A DNA stretch of 13,028 nucleotides from an uncultured Prevotellaceae bacterium (GTDB lineage: Bacteria; Bacteroidota; Bacteroidia; Bacteroidales; Bacteroidaceae), in contig CABSGW010000049.1 of assembly GCA_902477365.1 (NCBI GenBank), positions 1 through 13,028 on the forward strand, read 5' to 3'. Shown here piece after piece: positions 1 to 7,522 of this stretch; within the stretch, counting starts at the first letter, position 1; each line of letters starts with the position of its first letter. A program made the position numbers and the translations under genes. The notes under the pieces are model-generated. The model was given only the letters and a program-made list of their open reading frames with translations. It was not told the origin of the DNA and did no database searches.

Positions 1-2509
1 TTTCTTTTGAGATGGCGTTGTTTACATCTGTGCCGAAATGCAGGGTGGATGGAAGTCCTTTGAACTCGTCCCGATTGAAGCGGCCCGCTTCTTCCTGGTT
101 CGCAAACAACAGGATGATACTGCGTCCCCACTGTTCCAGTTCTTTCTGACAGGCGGCAATGTCGTTTAGGGCATGGTTGGTTGGTTCGTGGTTAGGGGTG
201 ACAAGGCCAATGATGTAGTATCCGCGCCCAGTCGTGGATAGGAGCGATTTGGTTTGTTTCGTAGTTAAGTCACAATACAAGTTTTCAGCGTTGAAATTGC
301 CGATCACCTGTACGCCGTCTTTACTTTCACGCATCACCAATGGCGTGTTGGTCTGTTTTTGTGCCTGCATGGGGAAGAAGGTCAGGTGTGCCAGCACACT
401 GCCGTTGGCCATACGTTGTCCGCTGACAAGCAGATATTGTCCTTCATCCAGTGGCGTTCCGTCTTTAAGCAACTGCTTCCAGGTAGCGTTTTCCGGATAG
501 TTGAGTAGCTGAGGCTCTCCGTCCACCAGTTTCGAAACGCTGAAATGTGTGTAGTATTTGGGGTTGTCTAGGCGTCCGGTCTGCGTGTATGAGGCTTGCC
601 AAGTTCCTTGTGCCTGTTGTTTTTGGGGCGTTATGTCTTGTTTCAGGTTGGCATCCGTCCACTCGCCGGTTTTGTTGGCATATTGGGTCTTTCCGGTCAC
701 TTCGTCAATACGCGCTGGGATGCCCATGCTACGTGCTGCGGCAACAAAGAATATGGCGAGCGAATGTGCATCTGTTTTGCGGAGTGTCCACACCGATTGC
801 GGACTCATGCAAAGTTTCTGCGGATTCCATTTCTCGTCAATATGGATGTTTTTGCGACACCATTCGGCCCATAAAGCCGGTTGTAGACGATAAGTTTGGG
901 CTGTTTTTTCGGAGATTTGGGTGGTGAAAAACTGCTTATAGGGTGTAAGCAGCTCGTTACTGATACGTGGGTTAAGAACGTATTCGTCATATAACGGCGT
1001 TTCCACCCGAATGGTTGTAAGGTGGTCTTGCAATACGTCGGCAGGTACGTCCCGGCGGTCTTTTTCGGAAATCACTTGCAGTAAACGCAGCGCGCGTTGC
1101 CGTTGCGTAGAAGGAACTTTTTGGAGGAATTCGGTTAATGTTTGATGGTTGCCTCTGGATGCTTTCAGTACGTTGGTTACATCTGTCGGATCTAAATTCA
1201 GTTCAGTGGCCAGTTTTTCGCTCTGTTCTGTGGTAGCGAATGTCTTTACATAAGCATTGCGCAATGAATCCTCGTAGGCTATTCTGCGTTGGTTCTCGCT
1301 GATTTGTGTTTCGCTGAGTTGGGGCAGAGTGTTCCGTTCGGCCGGCGGTGTGACATCAAGACTCAGGGTATCGGCATACGAACCTGTTTTATTTAACCGG
1401 ATGGTTATTTCCTTGTCTGTCCCGACACTGCATTTGGAAAAGCCGAATTGTTTGCCGTTGGATGCCCAGGCCAACAAATCCCCGCGACCAGCGGTCAGGT
1501 TTGCCAGTCCGTTTGCATCGGTTTCTTTTCGGGCTACGGTGTAAAATTCCGCATAATTGTATAATTTGAAACTAACGGGAGCATGTGGTACGGCACGCCC
1601 TTTTTCGTCCACTACACGTACTGTGATACGTGATACCGGAGCATAATTTTCCGTCACATTGGTTTCGGTGTAACAGGGAGTTGTACTCATAATCTCTTCC
1701 GGTCCGTTGTAACGGCCAAAAGCTTTGGTGTGCATCAGGATGCCTCGCGACGCAGGAGCGTTGAACCAACCCAAATTGAGTACAGGTTCAGGTTCGCATG
1801 CACCCAGAAAATACCATTTCCCGTCAACCCATGCCTCTACCCAGGCGTGGTTGTCGTCGGTATGGGCCCAGCGTGGCGTGTACACTTGGCGGGCGGGAAT
1901 GCCCACAGCACGAAGGGCGGCTACCGTAAAGGTCGATTCTTCTCCACAGCGTCCGTAGGCTGTACGTACAGAGGCTAGCGGCGAACTGGTACGCGAGTCG
2001 GACGGTTTGTAAGTCACTTTCTCATGGCACCAATGGTTCACTTCGAGCACAGCATTGTACATGGAAAGTCCGCGCACACGGTCTTTCAGCTCTTCGTAAA
2101 AGACGGCACGGCTTTCGTCCATATTCTCGTTGTTGACACGTATGGGCAATACAAAGTGCAGGAATTCGCGTTCGGGTATCTGTTTTCCCCAGGGCATTTC
2201 GCTACGTGCCCGGAGTGTGTAGTCAACGTTCTTCAAATAAAAATCACCGCTGTAATCGGTAAGGTCGGGCAACGGCATGTAGGCATATAGAAATTGCAAG
2301 GCTTTCCGCTGGTCTGCTGTCAAGTCTTTTTTGAAAATGGAGAAATAAGCAGGTGCTTGGAGTTGGCTGACACGTGTTTCGTAATCTTTTGTCACTGTAT
2401 TGTCAGTCGTTGTTTGCTGGGTATACAAGTTGTACGGGGCAAGGGATGTTGCCGGTAGCATTGAAGGTAAGAGTAATCCTCCAGCCAGTATCAAGGAATG
2501 GATTTTCAT
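1..2509 (-). CDS. Secreted transglutaminase-like protein, C-terminus beyond left edge
   Basis: Reading the minus strand from ATG 2509-2507 gives 836 open codons to the window edge with no stop, so the 3' end is missing. Residues 1 to about 24 form a signal peptide (Lys2, then a hydrophobic run rich in Leu and Gly). The transglutaminase core spans about 150-245: GRCGE with nucleophile Cys188 and NHAW with His221. The position where the third catalytic residue (Asp) usually follows reads WYFLGACEP, so that residue is changed or supplied elsewhere. Residues of about 291-375 look like a carboxypeptidase-regulatory-type beta-sandwich (TVRVVDEKGRAVP). A second region ending in GIPAR (596-600) resembles the core of the first domain but lacks its Cys. 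Secreted transglutaminase-like proteins of this layout are common in Bacteroidales. They may act on peptides or proteins in the periplasm or at the surface, but the reaction is not known. The family call is sure; the substrate is not. Confidence 0.9.
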   Translation of the reverse strand, partial: MKIHSLILAGGLLLPSMLPATSLAPYNLYTQQTTTDNTVTKDYETRVSQLQAPAYFSIFKKDLTADQRKALQFLYAYMPLPDLTDYSGDFYLKNVDYTLRARSEMPWGKQIPEREFLHFVLPIRVNNENMDESRAVFYEELKDRVRGLSMYNAVLEVNHWCHEKVTYKPSDSRTSSPLASVRTAYGRCGEESTFTVAALRAVGIPARQVYTPRWAHTDDNHAWVEAWVDGKWYFLGACEPEPVLNLGWFNAPASRGILMHTKAFGRYNGPEEIMSTTPCYTETNVTENYAPVSRITVRVVDEKGRAVPHAPVSFKLYNYAEFYTVARKETDANGLANLTAGRGDLLAWASNGKQFGFSKCSVGTDKEITIRLNKTGSYADTLSLDVTPPAERNTLPQLSETQISENQRRIAYEDSLRNAYVKTFATTEQSEKLATELNLDPTDVTNVLKASRGNHQTLTEFLQKVPSTQRQRALRLLQVISEKDRRDVPADVLQDHLTTIRVETPLYDEYVLNPRISNELLTPYKQFFTTQISEKTAQTYRLQPALWAEWCRKNIHIDEKWNPQKLCMSPQSVWTLRKTDAHSLAIFFVAAARSMGIPARIDEVTGKTQYANKTGEWTDANLKQDITPQKQQAQGTWQASYTQTGRLDNPKYYTHFSVSKLVDGEPQLLNYPENATWKQLLKDGTPLDEGQYLLVSGQRMANGSVLAHLTFFPMQAQKQTNTPLVMRESKDGVQVIGNFNAENLYCDLTTKQTKSLLSTTGRGYYIIGLVTPNHEPTNHALNDIAACQKELEQWGRSIILLFANQEEAGRFNRDEFKGLPSTLHFGTDVNNAISKE

Positions 2510-2535
2510 GTTTAATAGTTCAAAATTAGACGGGA

Positions 2536-2543
2536 CAAATATA
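2536..2543 (-). promoter_or_regulatory. Bacteroides -7 element before the transglutaminase-like gene
   Basis: On the minus strand this reads TATATTTG, an exact match to the Bacteroides -7 consensus TAnnTTTG. It would start transcription about 20 bases before the ATG at 2509. No good TTTG is seen at the expected -33 distance. There is no Shine-Dalgarno sequence in the A/T-rich leader, which is normal in this group. Confidence 0.55.
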
Positions 2544-2883
2544 CGCAAAAAGCTGTTTTAATGCAGGGTGATGACGGCAATATTTGAGAGAAAAGTTTTT
2601 TGCTGCTTGGTGGGTACGCGGAATTGGGGAATGGGCAGATGCAAATAGCTGTTGAAAGGGTATTGGAAAAAACAGGTGGTGATGCCTGACGGTTTGTCCA
2701 GATTGAACGGACACGGCTTCTCGTTACAACGGACTGGGCAGTTTGTTGCAACGAGATGGGCAGTTCAAAATGACGGCTACGTCTCGCCTTTGCTTTGTAC
2801 TGGATGCGGAGAACGAATGCCGTTTGCGATGTGTTTAGATGAAATAAAGCGGAATGAACGTGTAGAAAATAAAGTACTTTTCT

Positions 2884-2891
2884 TATATTTG
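2884..2891 (+). promoter_or_regulatory. Bacteroides -7-like element at the MutS-family start codon
   Basis: TATATTTG matches TAnnTTTG exactly and ends four bases before the ATG at 2896. Transcription would begin at or next to the start codon, giving a leaderless or nearly leaderless message. No TTTG is found at the usual -33 spacing, so this could be a chance match. Confidence 0.4.
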
Positions 2892-2895
2892 TAGT

Positions 2896-4767
2896 ATGGA
2901 AGAAGAAAATAGATGTGCTGTCCGAACCCGTTACGAGCGTTGTTTGGATGCGTGTGTGCATGAATTGGCTGATGTTACCCGGAAAATCAGGTTGATTAGT
3001 ACTGTGAGGGTGATATGGTTTGTCTGTCTGTTGGTTGGACTTTACCTGTGTAGGCATGTGGGGGGAGGTTGGTTGCTGGTTGTGGGGCTGTTGGCGTGTG
3101 TGCCTTTCGTCGTTTTAATTAAAAGACATAGCAGGCTGTTTGAACGTAGGTCGTGGCTGGAAGCCTCGATACGTGTGTATCAGGATGAACTGAAAGCCCT
3201 GGAACTGGATTTTAGTTCGTTTGCTGACGGTAAGGAGTGGCAAGACCCGTCACATGATTATAGCTTTGACCTGGACGTTTTTGGTAAACATTCCCTGTAT
3301 CAGTATCTGAACCGCACATGTACCTGTTTAGGGGGAATGAGATTGGCCGACTGGCTGCAAAATCCCCTGCTCCGACAGGAGGATATTGAAATGAGGCAGG
3401 AATGTGTACGGTTGCTGTCCGGAAAGCCAGACTTTAGGGAACAATTCCGGATAAACGGCTTGTTGCGCAGTGAGAATCCCGATGCCGTAAAAGTGATCAA
3501 CGCCTGGTTGCAGGGAGCGGATGCCTTTTGCGGACGCTGGCTTGTAAAGGGGTTGATTGTGGGTGTTCCGGTTGTGAACCTTATTTTGATAGTGAGTGCA
3601 TTGCTGGGTTATTTGCCCGGTAGTCTGGCTTTTGGTGGTTTCGTCTTGTTCTTGTTTGGAAGTTTGTTTTTTCAACGCCGTATCACTTTGATGCAAGTGG
3701 ACTATGAACGTGTCCTGAATATGTTGAAAACACAAACTGAGCAGCTGAAGTTGATAGAGCGTTCTGAAGTATGGTTCGCAGAAGGGGCTGAGCGCAGTGT
3801 GTATTGGGATGGGTTGAGACAGCGTCTTAGAGTTGACGGGACTATCGCTTCGGTAGCAGTGTCCCAGTTAGCCACTTATTTGGACACACTGGATAAAAGA
3901 GGTAATGTGTTGGTTTCGGCTGTGTTGGACGGGTTGTATATGTGGCAGTTGCGCCAGGCTGTCCGTATTGAAACCTGGCGTCGGCTGTACGGAAAGGAGT
4001 TGGCTGCTTGGTTGGAAGTAGTTGGCGAGGTAGATGCGCTTTGTTCTTTGGGTACGTATGCTTATAATAATCCGGAAGCACGTTACCCGTCTGTAGAGGC
4101 ACAGCCATTCCGTTTGTGCATCAAACAGATGAAGCACCCATTGATGGGGCGTGACGTGTGTGTGCCTAACGATGTGTTGCAACCGCATCGACCTTATTTC
4201 ATGGTTGTGACGGGAGCAAACATGGCAGGAAAGAGTACTTATTTGCGTACCTTGGGCGTCAATTATCTGTTGGCCGCAGTAGGAGCACCCGTTTTGTGTG
4301 AACAAATGAGTTTTTATCCGGCCAAGTTGATCACAAGTTTGCGTACCTCCGATTCGTTGGCAAATAATGAATCGTATTTCTTTGCCGAGCTGAAACGGTT
4401 GAAATATATGTTGAACCGCTTGGAACAGGGTGAGGAAGTATTTATCATCTTGGATGAGATATTGAAAGGCACGAATTCTATTGACAAACAAAAAGGATCG
4501 TTGGCACTGGTAAAACGTTTGATGGAGTTGAAGACTAACGGAGTGATTGCTACGCACGATTTGCTGTTGGCTACATTAACCGCACATTTTCCGGACGATA
4601 TGGAAAATACTTGTTTCGAAGCCGATATGGCAGGGGATAGCCTGACATTTACATATAAAATGCAGTCTGGGGTGGCAAAAAACATGAATGCTTGTTTTTT
4701 GATGCGGAAGATGGGTTTGGAGATTGACGATGCAGAAACTGACAAAACGACAGGTAAAGGAATGTAA
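2896..4767 (+). CDS. Membrane-anchored MutS-family ATPase
   Basis: 623 residues. The C-terminal half is a MutS ATPase domain: Walker A GANMAGKST at 440-448, a MutS-like segment TSDSLANNESYFFAELKRL, Walker B IILDEILKGTNS with Asp520-Glu521, and the switch histidine in ATHD (His554). The N-terminal half has no mismatch-recognition domain. Instead there are two hydrophobic pairs (about 36-53 and 57-76, then 217-239 and 241-260) separated by a soluble segment, so the protein probably sits in the inner membrane with its ATPase in the cytoplasm. A MutS core-like helical region lies between about 265 and 420. Such proteins are often labelled MutS, but canonical mismatch repair is unlikely without domain I. 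The ATG at 2896 is the only usable start before Met148. The biological role is unknown. Confidence 0.88.
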   Translation: MEEENRCAVRTRYERCLDACVHELADVTRKIRLISTVRVIWFVCLLVGLYLCRHVGGGWLLVVGLLACVPFVVLIKRHSRLFERRSWLEASIRVYQDELKALELDFSSFADGKEWQDPSHDYSFDLDVFGKHSLYQYLNRTCTCLGGMRLADWLQNPLLRQEDIEMRQECVRLLSGKPDFREQFRINGLLRSENPDAVKVINAWLQGADAFCGRWLVKGLIVGVPVVNLILIVSALLGYLPGSLAFGGFVLFLFGSLFFQRRITLMQVDYERVLNMLKTQTEQLKLIERSEVWFAEGAERSVYWDGLRQRLRVDGTIASVAVSQLATYLDTLDKRGNVLVSAVLDGLYMWQLRQAVRIETWRRLYGKELAAWLEVVGEVDALCSLGTYAYNNPEARYPSVEAQPFRLCIKQMKHPLMGRDVCVPNDVLQPHRPYFMVVTGANMAGKSTYLRTLGVNYLLAAVGAPVLCEQMSFYPAKLITSLRTSDSLANNESYFFAELKRLKYMLNRLEQGEEVFIILDEILKGTNSIDKQKGSLALVKRLMELKTNGVIATHDLLLATLTAHFPDDMENTCFEADMAGDSLTFTYKMQSGVAKNMNACFLMRKMGLEIDDAETDKTTGKGM

Positions 4768-4790
4768 AAAAGGCAGAAGTGCTTTTTAAT
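4767..4790 (+). terminator. Weak hairpin after the MutS-family gene
   Basis: Just after the stop codon, AAAAAG and CTTTTT can pair around a short GAAG loop with one bulged G, followed by AAT. The stem is A/T-rich and short, so this is at best a weak terminator. Confidence 0.25.
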
Positions 4791-4856
4791 CGCTGTTAAT
4801 CCGTTAGCTTTCAAAGTTAAAAGTTGGCAAACTGAATAAGAAAAGCCGATTGAAAC

Positions 4857-4888
4857 TTTCTTTTTTCAGGGACATGGCATTACTTTTG
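4857..4888 (+). promoter_or_regulatory. Promoter of the HtrA-like gene
   Basis: TACTTTTG at 4881-4888 matches the -7 consensus TAnnTTTG. TTTC at 4857-4860 is a one-base variant of the -33 TTTG with a 20-base spacer. The predicted transcript start, near 4893-4895, lies downstream of the ATG at 4850 and so argues against that longer start. Confidence 0.55.
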
Positions 4889-4915
4889 CATCACTCGAAA
4901 CATAACATTATAAGT

Positions 4916-6403
4916 ATGACAAGTATGAGAAATATCAGTAAAATGAATGTTGGGTTTGCTGCTTTTATTCTGGGAATGGGAGTGACAACAACTTCTTTGG
5001 CAGCATGTTCGCAAAAGCAGCCGGCAGAACAAGCTCCGGTCGTATCAACACCAGGTCAGCCTGTAGATTTGACCTATGCTGCTGAAAAGGCTGTAAACTC
5101 TGTTGTATATATAAAGGTGACTCAGAACGGACGTACGGAGACGGTTGAGGTGCGCGATCCTTTTGAGGATTTCTTCGGCGATTTCTTTGGCCGGGGAGGT
5201 GGCGGTACACAACGTCGTCAAATCCAAACTCCGAAACGCCAGGCTTCAGGATCAGGAGTGATCATTTCGAAAGACGGTTATATCGTAACCAATAACCACG
5301 TGGTGGAAGGTGCTGACGAACTGAATGTGAAGTTGAACGATAACCGTGAGTTTAAGGCGCGTATTATCGGATTGGATAAAGCGACGGATTTGGCCTTGAT
5401 TAAAATAGAAGGCGATAACTTCCCCGCAATAACGGTGGGAAGCAGTGAGGCGCTCAAACTGGGAGAATGGGTGTTGGCGGTAGGTAATCCGTTTAACCTG
5501 ACATCCACGGTGACGGCCGGAATTGTGAGTGCGAAAGCACGTTCGTTGCATGCAAATGATATTGAAGCCTTTATTCAGACGGATGCGGCTATCAATCAAG
5601 GAAATTCCGGTGGAGCCTTGGTGAACACGCGTGGTGAGCTGGTGGGCATCAATGCCATGCTTTATTCGCAGACTGGTTCGTATTCGGGATACGGTTTTGC
5701 CATTCCTACAGCCATTATGACAAAGGTTGTGGCCGATTTGAAGGAGTTCGGAACCGTACAACGTGCCGTATTGGGTATTGCCGGTCTGGACGTATCGAAT
5801 TACTTGGATATAGAAAAGGAGAAAGGGAATGAAGTGGATTTGGGTACGGTCGATGGCGTCTACATCAGTGAAGTGTCCAGTGACGGTGCTGCGAAAGAAG
5901 CCGGATTTGAGAAGGGAGATGTGGTGATAGCCGTTGAAGGCAAATCCATCGCCAAGATGGCTGAGATGCAGGAAAGACTGAATAAACATCGTCCGGGCGA
6001 TGTGGTAGAGATCACATTGTTGCGTGATAAGAAGAAAATAACCAAAAAAGTAACTTTGCGTAATGCACAAGGAACAACCAGTGTGGTGAAAGAGGTTGAT
6101 TTGAACGATATGGGCGTGGCTCTGCAGCCGGTAAGTGCCCAGTTGAAAAAAGAATTGAACTTGCCTTATGGACTGGAAGTAACAGCACTGAAACGTGGAA
6201 AAATGATGGAAGCTGGCATAACAAAGGGCCTGATCATCTTGAAGGTGAACGATCGTGAAATGCATAGTAAAAATGATTTTGACGAAGAGGTGAGAAAAGC
6301 CAATATGAGTCGCGACCGTGTGCTGTGGATTCAGGCAAAGACGAAAAGCGGTATCTATAAGGCCTTTACGGTTGTACTGGAAGAGCCTAAAGGGAAAAAA
6401 TAA
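4916..6403 (+). CDS. HtrA/Deg-family serine protease, lipoprotein type
   Basis: A Do/Deg envelope protease for misfolded proteins. Numbered from Met at 4916 (495 residues), the catalytic triad is His128 (TNNHVV), Asp158 (ATDLALIK) and Ser231 (GNSGGAL). Two PDZ domains follow, at about 285-385 and 395-490; the first carries VDGVYISEVSSDGAA. The N-terminus is a lipoprotein signal with lipobox LAAC (Cys31) and no acidic surface-export tract after the Cys, so the protein is probably tethered on the periplasmic side of a membrane. A Gly-rich loop lies before the protease core (about residues 86-98), where Deg proteins carry the LA loop. The in-frame ATG at 4925 is an equally good start. The ATG at 4850 is upstream of the predicted transcript start. 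The gene ends at a strong terminator before the sigma gene. The family call is firm; whether it is degP-like or degQ-like cannot be told. Confidence 0.93.
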   Translation: MTSMRNISKMNVGFAAFILGMGVTTTSLAACSQKQPAEQAPVVSTPGQPVDLTYAAEKAVNSVVYIKVTQNGRTETVEVRDPFEDFFGDFFGRGGGGTQRRQIQTPKRQASGSGVIISKDGYIVTNNHVVEGADELNVKLNDNREFKARIIGLDKATDLALIKIEGDNFPAITVGSSEALKLGEWVLAVGNPFNLTSTVTAGIVSAKARSLHANDIEAFIQTDAAINQGNSGGALVNTRGELVGINAMLYSQTGSYSGYGFAIPTAIMTKVVADLKEFGTVQRAVLGIAGLDVSNYLDIEKEKGNEVDLGTVDGVYISEVSSDGAAKEAGFEKGDVVIAVEGKSIAKMAEMQERLNKHRPGDVVEITLLRDKKKITKKVTLRNAQGTTSVVKEVDLNDMGVALQPVSAQLKKELNLPYGLEVTALKRGKMMEAGITKGLIILKVNDREMHSKNDFDEEVRKANMSRDRVLWIQAKTKSGIYKAFTVVLEEPKGKK

Positions 6404-6420
6404 AATTATAGACTCTGTAG

Positions 6421-6468
6421 AGACAGGCAGGCGGTCTGGAACAAATTCCGGTACTGCCTGTCTTTTTT
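6421..6468 (+). terminator. Strong intrinsic terminator after the HtrA-like gene
   Basis: AGACAGGCAG at 6421-6430 pairs perfectly with CTGCCTGTCT at 6454-6463. A smaller GGAA/TTCC stem forms inside the loop, and six T's follow (6463-6468). It should end the htrA transcript and insulate the sigma gene. Confidence 0.88.
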
Positions 6469-6479
6469 CTCCTAAAAAT

Positions 6480-6511
6480 TTTGTTTATTGGGGAAAAGGT
6501 GTGTATTTTTG
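6480..6511 (+). promoter_or_regulatory. Promoter of the sigma-70 gene
   Basis: TTTG at 6480-6483, a 20-base spacer and TATTTTTG at 6504-6511 give a full match to the Bacteroides -33/-7 consensus. The start site would fall near 6517. An unusually good ribosome site, AAGGAG at 6521-6526, sits seven bases before the ATG at 6534 and fixes the start codon. Confidence 0.8.
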
Positions 6512-6533
6512 AATTAGAAAAAGGAGTGAAGCG

Positions 6534-7391
6534 ATGAGACAGTTAAAGATATCGAAAAGTATTACCAACCGCGAGAGCGCATCATTGGAGAAATATCTGC
6601 AAGAGATAGGGCGTGAAGAATTGTTGACCGTAGAGCAAGAAGTGGAACTGGCTCAGCGTATTCGTAAGGGAGACCGTGAGGCGTTGGAACGTTTGACACG
6701 CGCAAATCTGCGTTTCGTGGTATCAGTAGCTAAGCAGTATCAAAATCAGGGACTTTCTTTGCCCGACTTGATCAACGAGGGGAATTTGGGGCTGATTCGT
6801 GCAGCTGATAAATTTGATGAAACAAGAGGATTTAAATTTATTAGTTATGCCGTGTGGTGGGTACGTCAGTCCATTTTGCAGGCTTTGGCAGAACAAAGCC
6901 GTTTGGTGCGTATGCCGTTGAACCAGGTGAGTGCGCTGAGTAAAATCAATAAATTTTATAACGAATTTGAACAGACATATGAGAGAAGACCGTCTTCGGA
7001 AGAGGTGGCCGATGCTTTTGATCTGCCTGTCGATAAGTTGAGGGATGCGATGAAAGGAAACGGACGGCATGTCTCTATGGACGCACCGTTTGGCGATGAC
7101 GATGGTAATTGCATGTTGGATGTAATGACAGGTGAGGGAATGTCTACCGACCGAAGTTTGGTGAATGAATCTTTAGTGTGTGAAATAGAACGTGCGTTAT
7201 CTACTTTGCCGGAACGTGAAAGTGCCATCCTTAAAATGAGTTTTGGAATAGGACAGCCGGAAATGACGTTGGAAGAAATTGGAATTAAACTGAAATTGAC
7301 TAGAGAGCGTGTTCGCCAAATTCGGGAGAAAGCCATCCGGCATTTACGGAGCGATACAAACAATAAATTATTAAAATCCTATTTAGGCTAG
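6534..7391 (+). CDS. Sigma-70 factor, primary type (RpoD-like)
   Basis: 285 residues, the short Bacteroidetes form of the primary sigma factor without region 1.1. Region 1.2 is at about 15-45 (SLEKYLQEIGREELL). Region 2 is at about 55-128, with the core-binding helix around NLRFVVSVAKQYQNQGLSLP and the -10-reading helices up to YAVWWVRQSILQALAEQ. Region 3 is at about 129-200 and region 4 at about 215-285, with the helix-turn-helix LTRERVRQIREKAIRHLR. The ending LLKSYLG is shared with Bacteroides RpoD proteins. Regions 3 and 4 (for example GDDDGNCMLDVMTGEGMSTD and IGIKLKLTRERV) differ a good deal from the Bacteroides primary sigma sequence as I remember it. It may therefore be a second, group-2-like factor rather than the housekeeping one, so no symbol is given. 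It has its own promoter and terminator. Confidence 0.93.
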   Translation: MRQLKISKSITNRESASLEKYLQEIGREELLTVEQEVELAQRIRKGDREALERLTRANLRFVVSVAKQYQNQGLSLPDLINEGNLGLIRAADKFDETRGFKFISYAVWWVRQSILQALAEQSRLVRMPLNQVSALSKINKFYNEFEQTYERRPSSEEVADAFDLPVDKLRDAMKGNGRHVSMDAPFGDDDGNCMLDVMTGEGMSTDRSLVNESLVCEIERALSTLPERESAILKMSFGIGQPEMTLEEIGIKLKLTRERVRQIREKAIRHLRSDTNNKLLKSYLG

Positions 7392-7392
7392 A

Positions 7393-7432
7393 AAAAGGAG
7401 GTATCGGATTTCTTTCTTCTGATACGCCTTTT
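7393..7432 (+). terminator. Terminator after the sigma gene
   Basis: Immediately after the TAG stop, AAAAGG..GTATC.GA pairs with TC.GATAC.CCTTTT around a pyrimidine-rich loop, with small mismatches. The downstream arm ends in TTTT. This is a fair intrinsic terminator. Confidence 0.65.
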
Positions 7433-7447
7433 CTGGTAGTTGGTAGG

Positions 7448-7476
7448 TTTATTGTCAAAAAAAAGACGTACATTTG
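7448..7476 (+). promoter_or_regulatory. Promoter for the broken gene and kinase trio
   Basis: TACATTTG at 7469-7476 matches TAnnTTTG. The -33 side is poor: TTTA at 7448-7451 is the nearest candidate, at 17 bases. The start would fall near 7481. No better -7 match is seen between here and the kinase gene, so this probably drives the whole run to the hairpin at 9660. Confidence 0.5.
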
Positions 7477-7522
7477 TCCCTTGCAATATAGTAAGATGTT
7501 TATGCTGATGAATACAAATAAA

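Larger units (their letters stand above)
2510..2895. other. Divergent intergenic region with short repeats
   Basis: This 386-base gap separates two divergent genes and contains no convincing gene. It holds outward-facing -7 elements near both ends. There is a 10-of-11 inverted repeat (CTCGTTACAAC at 2720-2730 with GTTGCAACGAG at 2745-2755), a small TGTCC/GGACA hairpin (2695-2713), a repeated TGGGCAGTT (about 2735 and 2757) and the palindrome AAAGTACTTT (2871-2880) just before the right-hand -7 element. Open frames across it on both strands have no family resemblance and look like chance frames. Confidence 0.5.

Noticed and set aside
547..927. Several overlapping plus-strand frames opposite the transglutaminase-like gene
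   Set aside because: They lie in three frames over the same bases, while the minus strand encodes a clear conserved protein.
2512..3057. 181-codon minus-strand frame across the intergenic region
   Set aside because: It overlaps the start of the MutS-family gene, has no recognisable motif and no promoter; it looks like chance.
3868..4557. 229-codon minus-strand frame inside the MutS-family gene
   Set aside because: Antisense to the conserved ATPase domain, with no recognisable family.
5252..6265. 337-codon open frame on the minus strand
   Set aside because: It is fully antisense to the HtrA-like gene, His/Gln-rich and without family resemblance; it is a shadow of the real gene's codon pattern.
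7481..7495. TTG start for the small secreted protein
   Set aside because: It lies at the predicted transcript start and adds residues before a good signal peptide; ATG 7523 is preferred.
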